A stretch of DNA of 64,000 nt from Notospermus geniculatus (taxonomy: Eukaryota; Nemertea; Pilidiophora; Heteronemertea; Lineidae). Positions 11,644 to 21,873 of the stretch are shown one piece after another; the stretch's first letter is position 1, and each line of letters begins with the position of its first letter. The stretch covers positions 288,867 through 352,866 of the forward strand of contig NMRB01000029.1 of the NCBI GenBank assembly GCA_002633025.1, given 5' to 3'. The notes under the pieces are model-generated. The model was not told the DNA's origin and did not search any database. It saw only the letters and a program-made list of their open reading frames with translations. A program made the position numbers and the translations under genes.

Positions 11644-13242
11644 GGTTAGAGGTGAGCCTGCAGGAAGGCAGGGGATCGTGTCAATCAATCAAAATACGCA
11701 CATTGTGATAACGGTGGATCTCAAACCAGGCATTGCGAGGAATTGACGTCTTGGCCTGCTGCTGGACTTGTCAGCATTTCTTGCGTACTGTTGTCCAAAA
11801 CGTTTAGGCTGAATCCAGAGCAATTGAGGCAATGATGACTCGTTCGCACCACACTTGCCAGCAGCTGCACACTTTCTACATCGAACATTTCTACTGTACC
11901 GGTACTGGTATCTTAAGTATGGGGATAACACTTAACTAGCAATACTGACAGAACTTTTGGTTTAGCTAGGAGATTTTGGGGCCATCTACTGGTGCTGGAG
12001 AGTGAAATCACTTTACACTAGTGTGGGTGCAGCCAACTCAGCTTATTCACTGCCAGTGTGATGAAGGTTTGGCGTATTGACGCCCTGTATTTCACATAGA
12101 TAAATCTGGTTTGATTGACATTGCTTGCAATGATGAACCCTTGACAATGTTTGCAATGATGAACCCTTTTCATGGGAACAAATATATGGGGTAAGTGCCA
12201 GTGATATTTTGGTGTCAAAATGATGTGTACCGGGCCTGGTATACTGGGAAAATGTCGTCATGATGCCATTTTCTATGCATTTTCCTTTAGATTTTAGCAG
12301 TGACATGATTTTATCTGTCATTCATAGTAACACAGATCACAGATCATTCATAGTAACAGTGCACTGTTTGGGTATTCTGGATACCAGCACTGATATGAAT
12401 AAGAATATGTGCACTTTGTTTTGTTGTCATATGTGATCATGCCTAAATGAAACTGTGCAATTTCTATTGTGATCAGCAATTGACACAAGAGGGGTTGGGG
12501 AATCTCTACCGATGTCATGCATACCTAACATGGTGCTGATTTGTAGTTTGATTTCTATCAGGAAAATTTTGATGGTAGGTAAGTTTTGTAATGTTGCAGA
12601 TCTCGCGACGATTCAGTACTGATATTTACAGCAAATTTGTGTTCGCAACAGACCACTCGCCATTGTTTTTAGCAATGCAAGCGCATGCTGTTCTATGCAT
12701 CGCTTGTCATGAATTAATTGCTGGCGCTGTTCCACTTGCCCGCGGTGATCGTGTTGTGCGGCATTCGCCCCGACATTAATGATGTCAAGTGTGATTCAAC
12801 ATGCGGTTTACTACATCGTGTCAACATTAGGGTTGATTAGATTTCAAAACAATGAATTTAAACGACCAGTTCGTACAATTTTCAACAGGAAATTTGAAAG
12901 GGGCGCTCGGAAATTTAATAGGGGTGGGAAGTTTTTATTGGGGGCGGACTTCGCCGACGGCAGTTTCATTCGGGGCGGACTGCTGCTATTTTTAATGGTG
13001 TGGAGAACACTGACTGCAACTATGAATTGGAGCTGCTTTTAAAATTGACTTTTTAGGGTGTCATTGTCGTTGTTTATAGCCAATGCATGATTACTATGCA
13101 TCAAAGTTTTTATTGCTTTTACATTCAGTTCTACAATGGAAAAAGTTTGTGAGGCCTGTAAATGGTATTTGTGTAATTTTGTACAAAAGGTAAGTACAAT
13201 GTACATGTACCAGATCACAGGTATAGGACTAGGAGTCACTAT

Positions 13243-13296
13243 GGGTCGTATTCATAAAGCGGTTCTATCTTTAGAACCGCTTTATGAATACGACCC
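13243..13296. mobile_element. Short 54-bp version of the GGGTCGTATTC hairpin element
   Basis: This is an almost perfect palindrome from GGGTCGTATTCATAAAG to CTTTATGAATACGACCC, flanked on both sides by TAT. The corresponding site in block 2 (14025-14151) holds the 127-bp version, so this copy has lost the central arms. Confidence 0.85.
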
Positions 13297-14012
13297 TATG
13301 ATTCCAATTGACAATCATGTGACGACTTATGGTATGGTACGGTAAGTTAAGCCTGATCTGCTGTCAAATTTTGTTCAAAACTTTAGAACACTGATCGATA
13401 AGGACTAACACAACAGTAACGCAGAGATTAATGTTTGAAAGCGATGGGCTCTACATGTAATTGCATGTCTTCAGAAAATTTTTCGAGATGACACTGTTGA
13501 ACTGAAGTGGATTAATAGTGTAGTTGCCACTGTCGCTGCTGGGTACAAAGGGATGATTAAATTGGAATGGGGCAAGGCCAAATCTACTGTGACAGGTGGG
13601 ACATGACTTCGTGGTGTGGGTTTGCAGTTTTTTGTCAATTTCATCCTAAATTCTGCATCAACATACATTTGTACAGTACACGCACTGACCAGAAATAAGG
13701 CACATACAGTAGGCTTGTGTGGATGGAAATTAACATTTACAGAACCGTACCAACAAACACTGCACCACTGCATGTTACCACAGTAGGGTGACGTTCTACC
13801 GACAAATTTACCAACATTACAAAACAGGTTTTTGTACCAGAAATGATTTTGTACATTTTGATAAAACTAATTTATAATCAAAGTGTGCTACCGAGAATCA
13901 GCTGTAATTTTTTGGCAAATAATTCATATTTAATCCCTATTGTAAATTATGCTATTGCTTCTGTATTTGAGAAAATAAAACACATTTTCTTAATTCTAAT
14001 ACGGTGTGGACT

Positions 14013-14013
14013 N
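14013..14013. other. Single ambiguous base (N), assembly join
   Basis: One N sits exactly between two near-identical blocks. It most likely marks a contig join rather than a base-calling ambiguity. Confidence 0.8.
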
Positions 14014-14024
14014 GGAGTCACTAT

Positions 14025-14151
14025 GGGTCGTATTCATAAAGCGGTTCTATCTTTAGAACCGTCTTAGGCCGGTTCCAAGTATCGTCAATCACTGTACTTG
14101 GAACCGGCCTAAGACGGTTCTAACGGTAGAACCGCTTTATGAATACGACCC
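14025..14151. mobile_element. 127-bp GGGTCGTATTC hairpin element
   Basis: The long inverted arms start GGGTCGTATTCATAAAGCGG and end CCGCTTTATGAATACGACCC, with a second inverted segment (GGCCGGTTCCAAGT/ACTTGGAACCGGCC) towards the centre. It has the same length and layout as the element at 51851-51977. It is a non-coding MITE-like element. Confidence 0.88.
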
Positions 14152-15850
14152 TATGATTCCAATTGACAATCATGTGATGACTTATGGTATGGTACGGTAA
14201 GTTAAGCCTGATCTGCTGTCAAATTTTGTTCAAAACTTTAGAACACTGAATAAGGACTAACACAACAGTAACACAGAGATTAATGTTTGAAAGCGATGGG
14301 CTCTAATTGCATGTCTTCAGAAAAATTTTCGAGATGACACTTGAACTGTGAAGTGGACTTAATAGTATAGTTGCCACTGTCGCTGCTGGGTACAAAGGGA
14401 TGATTAAATTGGAATGGGGCAAGGCCAAATCTACTGTGACAGGTGGGGCATGACTTCGTGGTGTGGGTTTGCAGTTTTTTGTCAATTTCATCCTAAATTC
14501 TGCATCAACATACATTTGTACAGTACACGCACTGACCAGAAATAAGGCACATACAGTAGGCTTGTGTGGATGGAAATTAACATTTACAGAACCGTACCAA
14601 CAAACACTGCACCACTGCATGTTACCACAGTAGGGTGACGTTCTACCGACAAATTTACCAACATTACAAAACAGGTTTTTGTACCAGAAATGATTTTGTA
14701 CATTTTGATAAAACTAATTTATAATCAAAGTGTGCTACCGAGAATCAGCTGTAATTTTTTGGCAAATAATTCATATTTAATCCCTATTGTAAATTATGCT
14801 ATTGCTTCTGTATTTGAGAAAATAAAACACATTTTCTTAATTCTAATACGGTGTGGACTTGCTTTACTTCTGCATGCTTCTGTTGCCGAGTCAATTTCCC
14901 CACGTTTTGTCCAATCCAGCGATGGGATGCATGATTTGGACAAGAAGGCGAGAGTGCCCAAGGTGACCAAAGGATTTGGGAAGCCACTGGTACTGCCCTC
15001 CAAATGTAGAAGGCAGCATTGTCACTTGTGATGGCAGGGCATGGTTGTTTGAAGTAACAGCTCTAAAGTGTATTTTCTATATAATACAGTGCAGACTATA
15101 GCTATTACTTCATTTGGCAATGCTCCCACTGCTTCTTATTAGGTTTGCAGGGTACATGTACACTGGAATCAAAACACGATCTGAGGATCGATCAATGAAC
15201 GACAGAATATTGGAATTGACGGCTATCGGCGAACAGTCGTCCCAGATACAAGACAAAGCAAATCTTTGTGGAAAAAATATTTATTCAAATGCACACTTGC
15301 AAGAAAAACAGATCAAAAACTGAGATCAAGCAACTAAACTGGAAATATATTTACTTGGACTGACTTTCTCTTGGCAAAGGCCTGGTGACCTTCATAAAGC
15401 AAATATGAGATTTTTTTTCCCATCATGATGTGTGCTGTTCACAGAGAGACTGGAATAGCACTCTCTGGATGAGTTCAGCAAATGGTGAACTTCGCAAAAT
15501 TCTTCGTATTTCATATTTATGATTTGTTCCAAGCACCACACCATTTTCATGTTGAAGCTTGTTGCCATCACTACAACAGGTTGACTAGACATGCTAGAGG
15601 TTGGTGTAAGACAGGGGCATGTGGGCGGACGGAGGTGTAAAACATACAATGGATTATCAGGACGGCACATTAGCAATATGCAGTAAAATGCTTATGGATT
15701 AAAAACTAGTTATCACAGTCAACACAAAAATACTGCATGGTGTCATTTTACGGAATGTTCTACTCTAAAATTATCGAAGACAAAACAATCCAATCTTTAA
15801 CAAAGAATATGAAATAGAAATCGGGTTTCCAAGGTGAAAGACATTGCTTC

Positions 15851-15940
15851 CTACCAGGATCGAACCCACGAACCCTCGCATACGGCATCAATCGCCAGCA
15901 CTCAGGGGCACACGCCTTAAACCACTAGGCCAAATCCCCA
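15851..15940 (-). repeat. tRNA-like segment, minus strand, with long variable arm spacing
   Basis: The reverse complement contains TGGCCTAGTGGTTTAAGGCG and GTGGGTTCGATCCTGG, with a long gap between, as in Leu/Ser-type tRNAs. The acceptor ends do not form a clean seven-pair stem. It is a tRNA pseudogene or SINE head. Confidence 0.5.
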
Positions 15941-16145
15941 TCTTCAAAAAAGATGGTTCAATGGCCCGTGTTTAAACGAGGCGTCCATAAGTACCAATCT
16001 TTAACAAGGCGTCCAATCTTTAACAAACAGTAAATTATAAATACAACTCTATACCGAGTTCATTACTTATCTGGTAAAAAATAAACCCAAGATAGAGAAA
16101 AGCACAAAATTGATACACAAAATGATAATAAGCAAGAAGTCAATC

Positions 16146-16210
16146 TCCAGAATTCACGAATTTTCGACCCCAACCAGGGTCTTTTTCAAGTGGAACTTTA
16201 CAATCTGAAA
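16146..16210 (-). repeat. Repeat with hammerhead-like core, minus strand
   Basis: Read on the minus strand it has a CTTGAAAA segment, then GACCC...GGGGTC inverted arms, then GAAA, then a small AATTC/GAATT hairpin followed by CTGGAG. A related plus-strand copy is at 29145-29212. The arrangement resembles a hammerhead ribozyme core, but the first core strand deviates from CUGANGA. Confidence 0.4.
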
Positions 16211-16504
16211 CTCTAGAAAAGACTCTAGTAAAAAATAAACAGTGCACAATCTAGTATTTAGATACCATTTTAGTATGAAATATACCTCTGTTGTAAAATG
16301 CATCAAAGCTAACAACAAAATAAGTGAACGCAATACTTATTTCAATACATTTTCATACAGAAAGGCACTCTGCAGGTAACCGCAGTAGCAGGCACTTCCA
16401 GGAGGTGACTTAGCTTGTATGGACTTCAATTTGAAACACAAAATACATGTAAGCAGCTTTAATTGACTCAAAAAATGTAAAACTATCAACAAATGCAATT
16501 AATT

Positions 16505-16510
16505 TTTATT
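16505..16510 (-). terminator. Candidate polyadenylation signal of the CFAP141-like gene
   Basis: AATAAA on the minus strand, about 110 bp beyond the stop codon. Confidence 0.5.
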
Positions 16511-16616
16511 GAAGACTTGCAATGTTGTTCCTTCCTTGTCATACAACAGGGAAAGGCAAAAAATAAGTTGTGATATGGATGTTGTAAGGACATTTTTATA
16601 ATCCTGTGGCTCTTGT

Positions 16617-17343
16617 TTATGTTCGTTGGACGTAGAATGTTTTACCCATTTCTTGCAATTCCTTATCATACATAGCATTCTCCTTTTCCAACAGTTTCCT
16701 TAGGCTGGCTCTTCTTACCTGAATTGAAACAAATTAAATTACGGATCTTTCACGTGAAAGGATCAAGAGTAATTGGAAAGTGAACGGCCTCTAGTTATCA
16801 TCTTTCAGAAACTACACCAAGTGACCATGTACAATGATAATGTTCTTCACAGAATCTTACTTTTTTAAATGCAGTGTTGGCAAGTTTAATCTCCGTTTTC
16901 ATTGTATTTCGAATACGTTTCATTTGGGATGCTTGATAGACAGGCGATGGGGCCTCATCCCAGTCCGATTTCAAATTGATCTGTTCTACACTGAAAAAGA
17001 GAGTTTTTCACTTCACATCCTCAGGAATCTTCTTCCTTCCTCTAGGTCTAGTCTGAATCTAACACTCAAAAATTTACTGTGGTATGTTTAGTTTTGAGAG
17101 TTGGTTTTATAATACAGTATATCAAATAATACAGTATATCAAATGTAACAAAATCATCTTAAAAGAATACAAAGACATAGGCCCCTATAAACAATTTATC
17201 CATGATGATAAAAATTGATACCCTTTCTTCCTGGATTTCTGTTCCATTCAACGAAGTGCCAGGTGAATTGATGAAAAGCAACCACTTCATGCCTATAGCA
17301 ATACATGTACTTACATTTGAACGGACTTTTGCCTGGCAGCCAT
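16617..17343 (-). CDS. CFAP141: CFAP141 (C1orf189)-like cilia and flagella associated protein, 3 coding exons, 86 residues
   Basis: CFAP141 is a small axonemal microtubule-associated protein of motile cilia. Coding exons on the minus strand: 17343-17315 (the exon begins at 17355, after acceptor CACAG), 16990-16861 and 16718-16617. Phases agree (2, then 0). The C-terminal exon reads VRRASLRKLLEKE, then DKELQEMGKTFYVQR, closely matching the ending of vertebrate CFAP141 (QxxLxxLxEKExxxYxxEL-x-x-MGKxFYVxR). The preceding exon supplies the SQMKRIRNTMKTEIKLA helix. The start is the first ATG in exon 17355-17315 (MAARQKSV). The product is slightly shorter than the human protein of about 101 residues. 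A donor at 17675 may end a non-coding 5' exon. An AATAAA on the minus strand lies at 16510-16505, about 110 bp past the stop. It is divergent from the MYDGF-like gene. Confidence 0.82.
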
Positions 17344-17355
17344 AAGTTCATCTCT

Positions 17356-18703
17356 CTGTGAGTGTGAAGAGGACAGAAGAAAAGGTTAACAACGTAAATT
17401 AAAACTGGAAGAGAACACACACACAGGAGATTTGACGGGAGTAGGCCTAGCCTATATCATACCTCTTGAGTACCTATAGGTACCGAAACGGTCGCAATTT
17501 GTCTAAACAAATAACCTATAGGCCTAGGCCTAGCGCCAGAAATTTCGGTCGCATAGGCCTTATTATTGATTTTCTATTAAACCCCGGTAGGCTGTGGCTT
17601 GCATTGCAGTTATCGGTTTGTTTGCATGCCTGACGATAGCTTTGTTGGATAGATCAATAGATGGCGACACTTACGTCTAGATATCTGAAGTAGGCCTATG
17701 GAATAGGACAGCTCGGCTGGCCCTAGCGAACTAGAGGCTAGTCTCGCGCCAGCATCAGCACTGAATACACTGTCACATGACGTGTCACTGTATTGCTTCA
17801 GGTTCTTGGTTTTGAATGAATACGAACGCATCGCATCAGCATCAGGTAGCTGGTAGGTTCATATTGGATGAGGCAGTCGGTGATACTTCTGGATTGTTGT
17901 CTGGAGTAGCCTATGAAAGTAGCAACCCCCCCACATGCCCCAGCCTGCCCCCCCGCAGCCCAGCACTGCAGCAGCAGCAGAGCAGGCATGCAGGCTCCCC
18001 TCCCCTCTGAATGCTGAAGTGAACTGTGAAGTGAAAGCAGAAAGGCCAGGGCAGGGCAGGCCTAGGCTATATAATTACCTCTATACATTCCTGCTGCCGA
18101 TTCAGCGCATTAATGAGACTAGGCTTCCGTACATTTGTTTCGTACCGAAGAGTGGTGTCCAAACTCATCTTTGTACCCTGTAGGGCCTAGGCCTATAACG
18201 TTTTTTTCAAGGAAAAAGACAGAAAATATCGACTTCCGGTTTGTTGCTAGCGACCGAAGGACATCCTCATGACGCTTTGACTGCATGCGCATCACAATGT
18301 AGTTTTCAGAATGTCAACTTTTCTGAGCAAGTATTATTGCAAATAAGTAAACCCGCGTGTGTTGTCTTGAATGTTGAGAGGGAATTACCTTAATTAGAGT
18401 TGCAAAACTGAATAAGACGACGACAATTAGAGTTTTCAGGTTTCGATCTACTTTTTGGTACGGAAATAACCGAAGTTTGCCGACTGGATACGAAGATTTG
18501 GACGATGTTCCGAAGATTTGCCAACTACAATTAATCTCCAAAATGAAAAAATAAAGAAAGAAAGATGCTAATAGATATTTTATGATTCATAATATTATCT
18601 ATTATTGACATGGATTTAGTTTATGGCAATATTATTTGTTGTCTTTTTGGGAAAAACAAGCAATTTTCAATGGTCACTCACTGCTGTCACTACACATTCC
18701 AAA
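17356..18703. promoter_or_regulatory. Shared divergent promoter region of CFAP141-like and MYDGF-like genes
   Basis: The 1.3 kb between the start codons of two divergent genes has raised GC and several TAGGCCTA words. A donor-like ACGTAAGT on the minus strand near 17675 could end a CFAP141 5' UTR exon. No TATA box or other core element could be assigned with confidence. ATGs at 18610 (out of frame) and 18623 (in frame with the MYDGF start) lie upstream of 18704. Confidence 0.45.
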
Positions 18704-20700
18704 ATGGAGTTGACCACGGAGGCGAAAATTTTCTGTCTAAAGTTTATGCAAAATATAGCCATATTCTTGTTGATATTTGGATTGCTATGTACACACAAAG
18801 TTACATCTGATGGTGTTGATGTTGGAAGTGAGGAATTTAATGTTCAACCTGGAGGACAAGAGCACACCAAGGAGAGAGAGTTGGTCAGTGCCGTCCTTCT
18901 TGTTAATGATGAGCGCCATCTGATGGCTGTCAACGTAACTGATGTTTCTGTGGCAAGCAGGCATTGGCTGGCTTCTTTTGATTAGCAGATTAGTGTTAGG
19001 CCTTGGTCTAGCCACGCATCAGACATTGAGTTGAGAGCCAAGAGCTCAAGATTTGCTCATTAGCTATTGGCTCTTGACGGTACATGTAAAGGTTGAAAAG
19101 TACAATAAACTGGTGCCGATCGATATAGGAACAAGAGACTAAAGAGAAAGAGGAGGATAGGCCCTAAAACAGAAAGGGATCTGTCTACTAGGCCTACTAA
19201 GGAATGTAGGCCTACTGACTGCTGGAGAGCGAAGGATTCGATTAGGCCCTAGGGGAGCTAGGCCTAGTGAAAGAAAGAAAAAAAGTGTAGGCGTATAGCT
19301 ACCTGAGTATTTTTCTTGACAGTGAGATGGTCGTTACACTTACAGAATTTAGCAACTATTTTGATAATTTCGTTTTCAGCGGACATCAAAAATAGGCCTA
19401 GGCCTAGGCCTATCGATAATTTTTTTGTTATCATCTACAGGCGATAAAATTAGGGCAGGTCCGTCTTATTTCCATAAACATTTCTTTTCTTTCTTTAGCT
19501 AGAGTTGGGCATTTTAGAAGGAAGTGGCTTTCACATGAGTATGACAGTTAGGTTTATTGAAAGTGAATTGTCCCCCATTGATGCAGCGCAGGGTGGGCTA
19601 GGCTAGGTGAACTTTTCGTCATCTTCATCACTAGCTGTCATTGACATTCGGAGTATCATTTAGAATTACCCGGTATAGAAGATAGGCCTACTGACACCTG
19701 ATCTTGATCTTGATTTCAATCCCTTTATTTTCAGAATGGTGTGGTGTGCAAGTTCACTTATGTTGCTCAAGGTGGAACAAATGAAGTAAGTACTGAGAGG
19801 AAAGAAGTCTAAGTCATGATGGCTATAGAGGGTGCTAATTCAATCATGTATTGAATGATATGATCATTGTCTTCATAGTTCATAATCATAAATCAAAGTT
19901 GTTTGACTCAAAATTTCAATTTTCATACAACTTTTTCTTTCATTTAGAAATGGGTTATGACTTTGACAACAGATCAGGGTTCAGGTTATCACTGCAGTAT
20001 CAGCCGTCCAGATAAAAAATCGTACCTCTTCTTCATGCAATTCAAACTAGAAATCCATGGTGCTACATTACAGAGAGGAGAGGCATTTGTAAGTATCACG
20101 TCGTCAGCAAAGTTCGCAGTATTTCAATTGGGGAGTGATATATTGTGACCAGAAGAAGTAATTTATATACCAGGTAATGTAATTAACAACCCACTGTGGA
20201 GTGGAAAAATTAACTACATGTAGATTACTTTTTGTTAAATATATTCCAGGGGGCCTCAGGCAAGCCACTTAACGATAATGAATATAAAATAGAAAAAGGA
20301 AAGGAGAGAGGAGAGGGTAAGTAATATCTGGGGAGAAATGAAGCTGCTTTGCTGTAATTCCCTCTCACAATTGACAATAGACATGTGTTGGTTGGTTCAT
20401 ATGGCCAGGCTGGAGAAAATTTTGCTCCAGCAAGAAAATGTGGGCTGCTGATGGCGGAGCCAAAATCGACCTCTTGGGAGAACATTGTGCTCTCTTAAAT
20501 AAATGAATATTGAATTGAGTGCTGAGTGCCAAATCCTCTAATGTTCCAGGTTTGATCCCTGGTTGGAGCTGCACTTTATGTTAATTGATATCAACATTTA
20601 TTGCTTTCCGTCTGTTCCAGTGACATCTGTTTCGGGCAAGTTCCAATCACAATTGACAGCTGTATTGCTTGATGGGAGAATAGTCAAAGAAGAACTCTAA
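18704..20700 (+). CDS. MYDGF: Myeloid-derived growth factor-like protein (MYDGF/UPF0556), 5 exons, 172 residues
   Basis: MYDGF is a small beta-rich protein of the ER/Golgi lumen that can be secreted; in mammals it acts as a cardiac repair factor. Exons: 18704-18883, 19735-19785, 19948-20088, 20250-20316, 20621-20700, all AG/GT with agreeing phases (519 nt). A hydrophobic signal segment spans about residues 10-35. Family landmarks are NVQPGG, FTYVAQGGTNEKW, HCSISRPDKKSYLFFMQFK and the two conserved Cys (in VVCKFTY and YHCSI). The C-terminus is KEEL, a KDEL-type ER retention signal equivalent to the RTEL of the human protein. Length matches the family (human 173). An in-frame upstream ATG at 18623 would add 27 residues; 18704 is preferred because it puts the hydrophobic segment nearer the N-terminus. 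An AATAAA lies at 21100-21105. Confidence 0.93.
20513..20576 (+). repeat. tRNA-like fragment in MYDGF intron 4
   Basis: GTTCCAGGTTTGATCCCTGG resembles a box B with its T-stem. A box A upstream is weak. It is probably a decayed SINE head. Confidence 0.35.
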
Positions 20701-21099
20701 AATGCAAACTATTACTCTATTGTGGCTGAACCTCTAGAGCTAAGACATAATCGCCAAGAAGACACGATCTTTATCAAGAAACCATACTCAATACTGTATA
20801 AGGGGTGCCAATCTATTGAAAAGAGAGATTCTCCTGTAGCAAATTACTATTTGTTTCTAGCTAGAGAGGATTATAATTATTTCTTTATTTATCTGCTGAT
20901 ATATGTTGGACATGTATGGTCTTGAATGTTTTAATTGTGATGTGTCTCTCTGCCCTAATTGCTTACATAACATATAAATTGATAACCAGGATGAGGATAA
21001 CACAAGTTTGTATATAAAGATTATGTTGGTGATGACAGTAGTCGTCATCAGAATACTACATGTAAAGTCATACTTGTACATTGTACATCTTATCATTTC

Positions 21100-21105
21100 A
21101 ATAAA
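21100..21105 (+). terminator. Candidate polyadenylation signal of the MYDGF-like gene
   Basis: AATAAA about 400 bp beyond the MYDGF stop codon, before the tandem array begins. Confidence 0.55.
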
Positions 21106-21255
21106 GAATGTTTTCAAAAACATCTGGCTTGGCAATTTTTTTTTACTTTTACCGGGTAATTGGCTATACCGTAACATATCTTTCCCAACACATCATCATC
21201 GAATTATGTATGGTTTGCCAACTATTCAGTCTGAATGCAGAAGAGTTTGATATAC

Positions 21256-21873
21256 ATGATGTCACTAAACTGACACAAGCAACTTGAAGAAATTGGAATG
21301 CATGACATACTGGTAAACTGATAAGCGATTGTACATGCAGAAGAAATTGGGATGCGTGATGTGAACTGACAAGTAGTTGCATAAATAATGGATGCATGAT
21401 GTCAACGGGTAAGCAGCTGAAAAAGAAATGGAAATGCCTGACATGAACTGACAAGCTGTAGAAGAAACTAGGATGTGTGATGTTGACTGACAAGACGCTG
21501 CAGAAGAAATTCAGATGCATGGCATCATCTGACAAATAGCTGTAATAGAAATTGGAATTCATGACATAAACTGACAAGCAGATGTTGAAGAAATTGGGAT
21601 GCATGACATCATCAGACAAGCAGTTGTAATAGAAACAGAAATTCATGACAAACTGACAAGTAGATGTTGAAGAAATTCGCTGGAGAAGAAGTTGAGATGC
21701 ATGACATCATCTGACAAGCAGCCGTAATAGAAGTTGCTGTTGAAGAAATTGGGATGCATTGCATCAACTGAGAAGTCGACTGACAAGTAGCTGCATGAGA
21801 AGTTGGAATGCATGGCATCAACTGATAAGTCCACTGACAAGCAGCTGCAGAAGAAATTGGGATGCATTACTTA
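21256..21873. repeat. Degenerate tandem array, unit about 42 bp, roughly 15 copies
   Basis: Units follow the pattern ACTGACAAGCAGCTG-CAGAAGAAATTGG-GATGCATGACATCA with substitutions and small indels. Starts recur near 21300, 21352, 21391, 21434, 21474, 21514 and 21555. Because 42 is a multiple of three, the minus strand stays open in long stretches and spells repeated MHxNFFxSxLSxD. This is taken as a satellite rather than a coding exon. Confidence 0.85.

Larger units (their letters stand above)
13230..14859. repeat. Two near-identical blocks either side of a single N
   Basis: Block 1 (13230-14012) and block 2 (14014-14859) both begin GGAGTCACTATGGGTCG and both end ACGGTGTGGACT. They differ by a few substitutions and small indels and by the size of the hairpin element near their starts. 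The block boundary coincides with the single N at 14013, so the duplication may be two alleles or overlapping contigs placed in series. Confidence 0.85.
11644..16616. other. Intergenic region between the semaphorin and CFAP141-like genes
   Basis: No coding exon was recognised. The semaphorin 3' UTR must occupy the start. The region holds an imperfect 0.8 kb duplication split by an N at 14013, two copies of a small hairpin element, one tRNA-like segment (15851-15940) and a hammerhead-like repeat motif (16146-16210). The segment 12.0-13.1 kb shows nothing identifiable. Confidence 0.6.

Noticed and set aside
12591-13042. Open frames in 12.6-13.0 kb as exons.
   Set aside because: No motif or splice evidence; the sequence looks like decayed repeat.
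21164-21867. Repeat protein on the minus strand (MHxNFF units).
   Set aside because: The frame moves between units because of indels, and nothing resembles a gene start or splice site.
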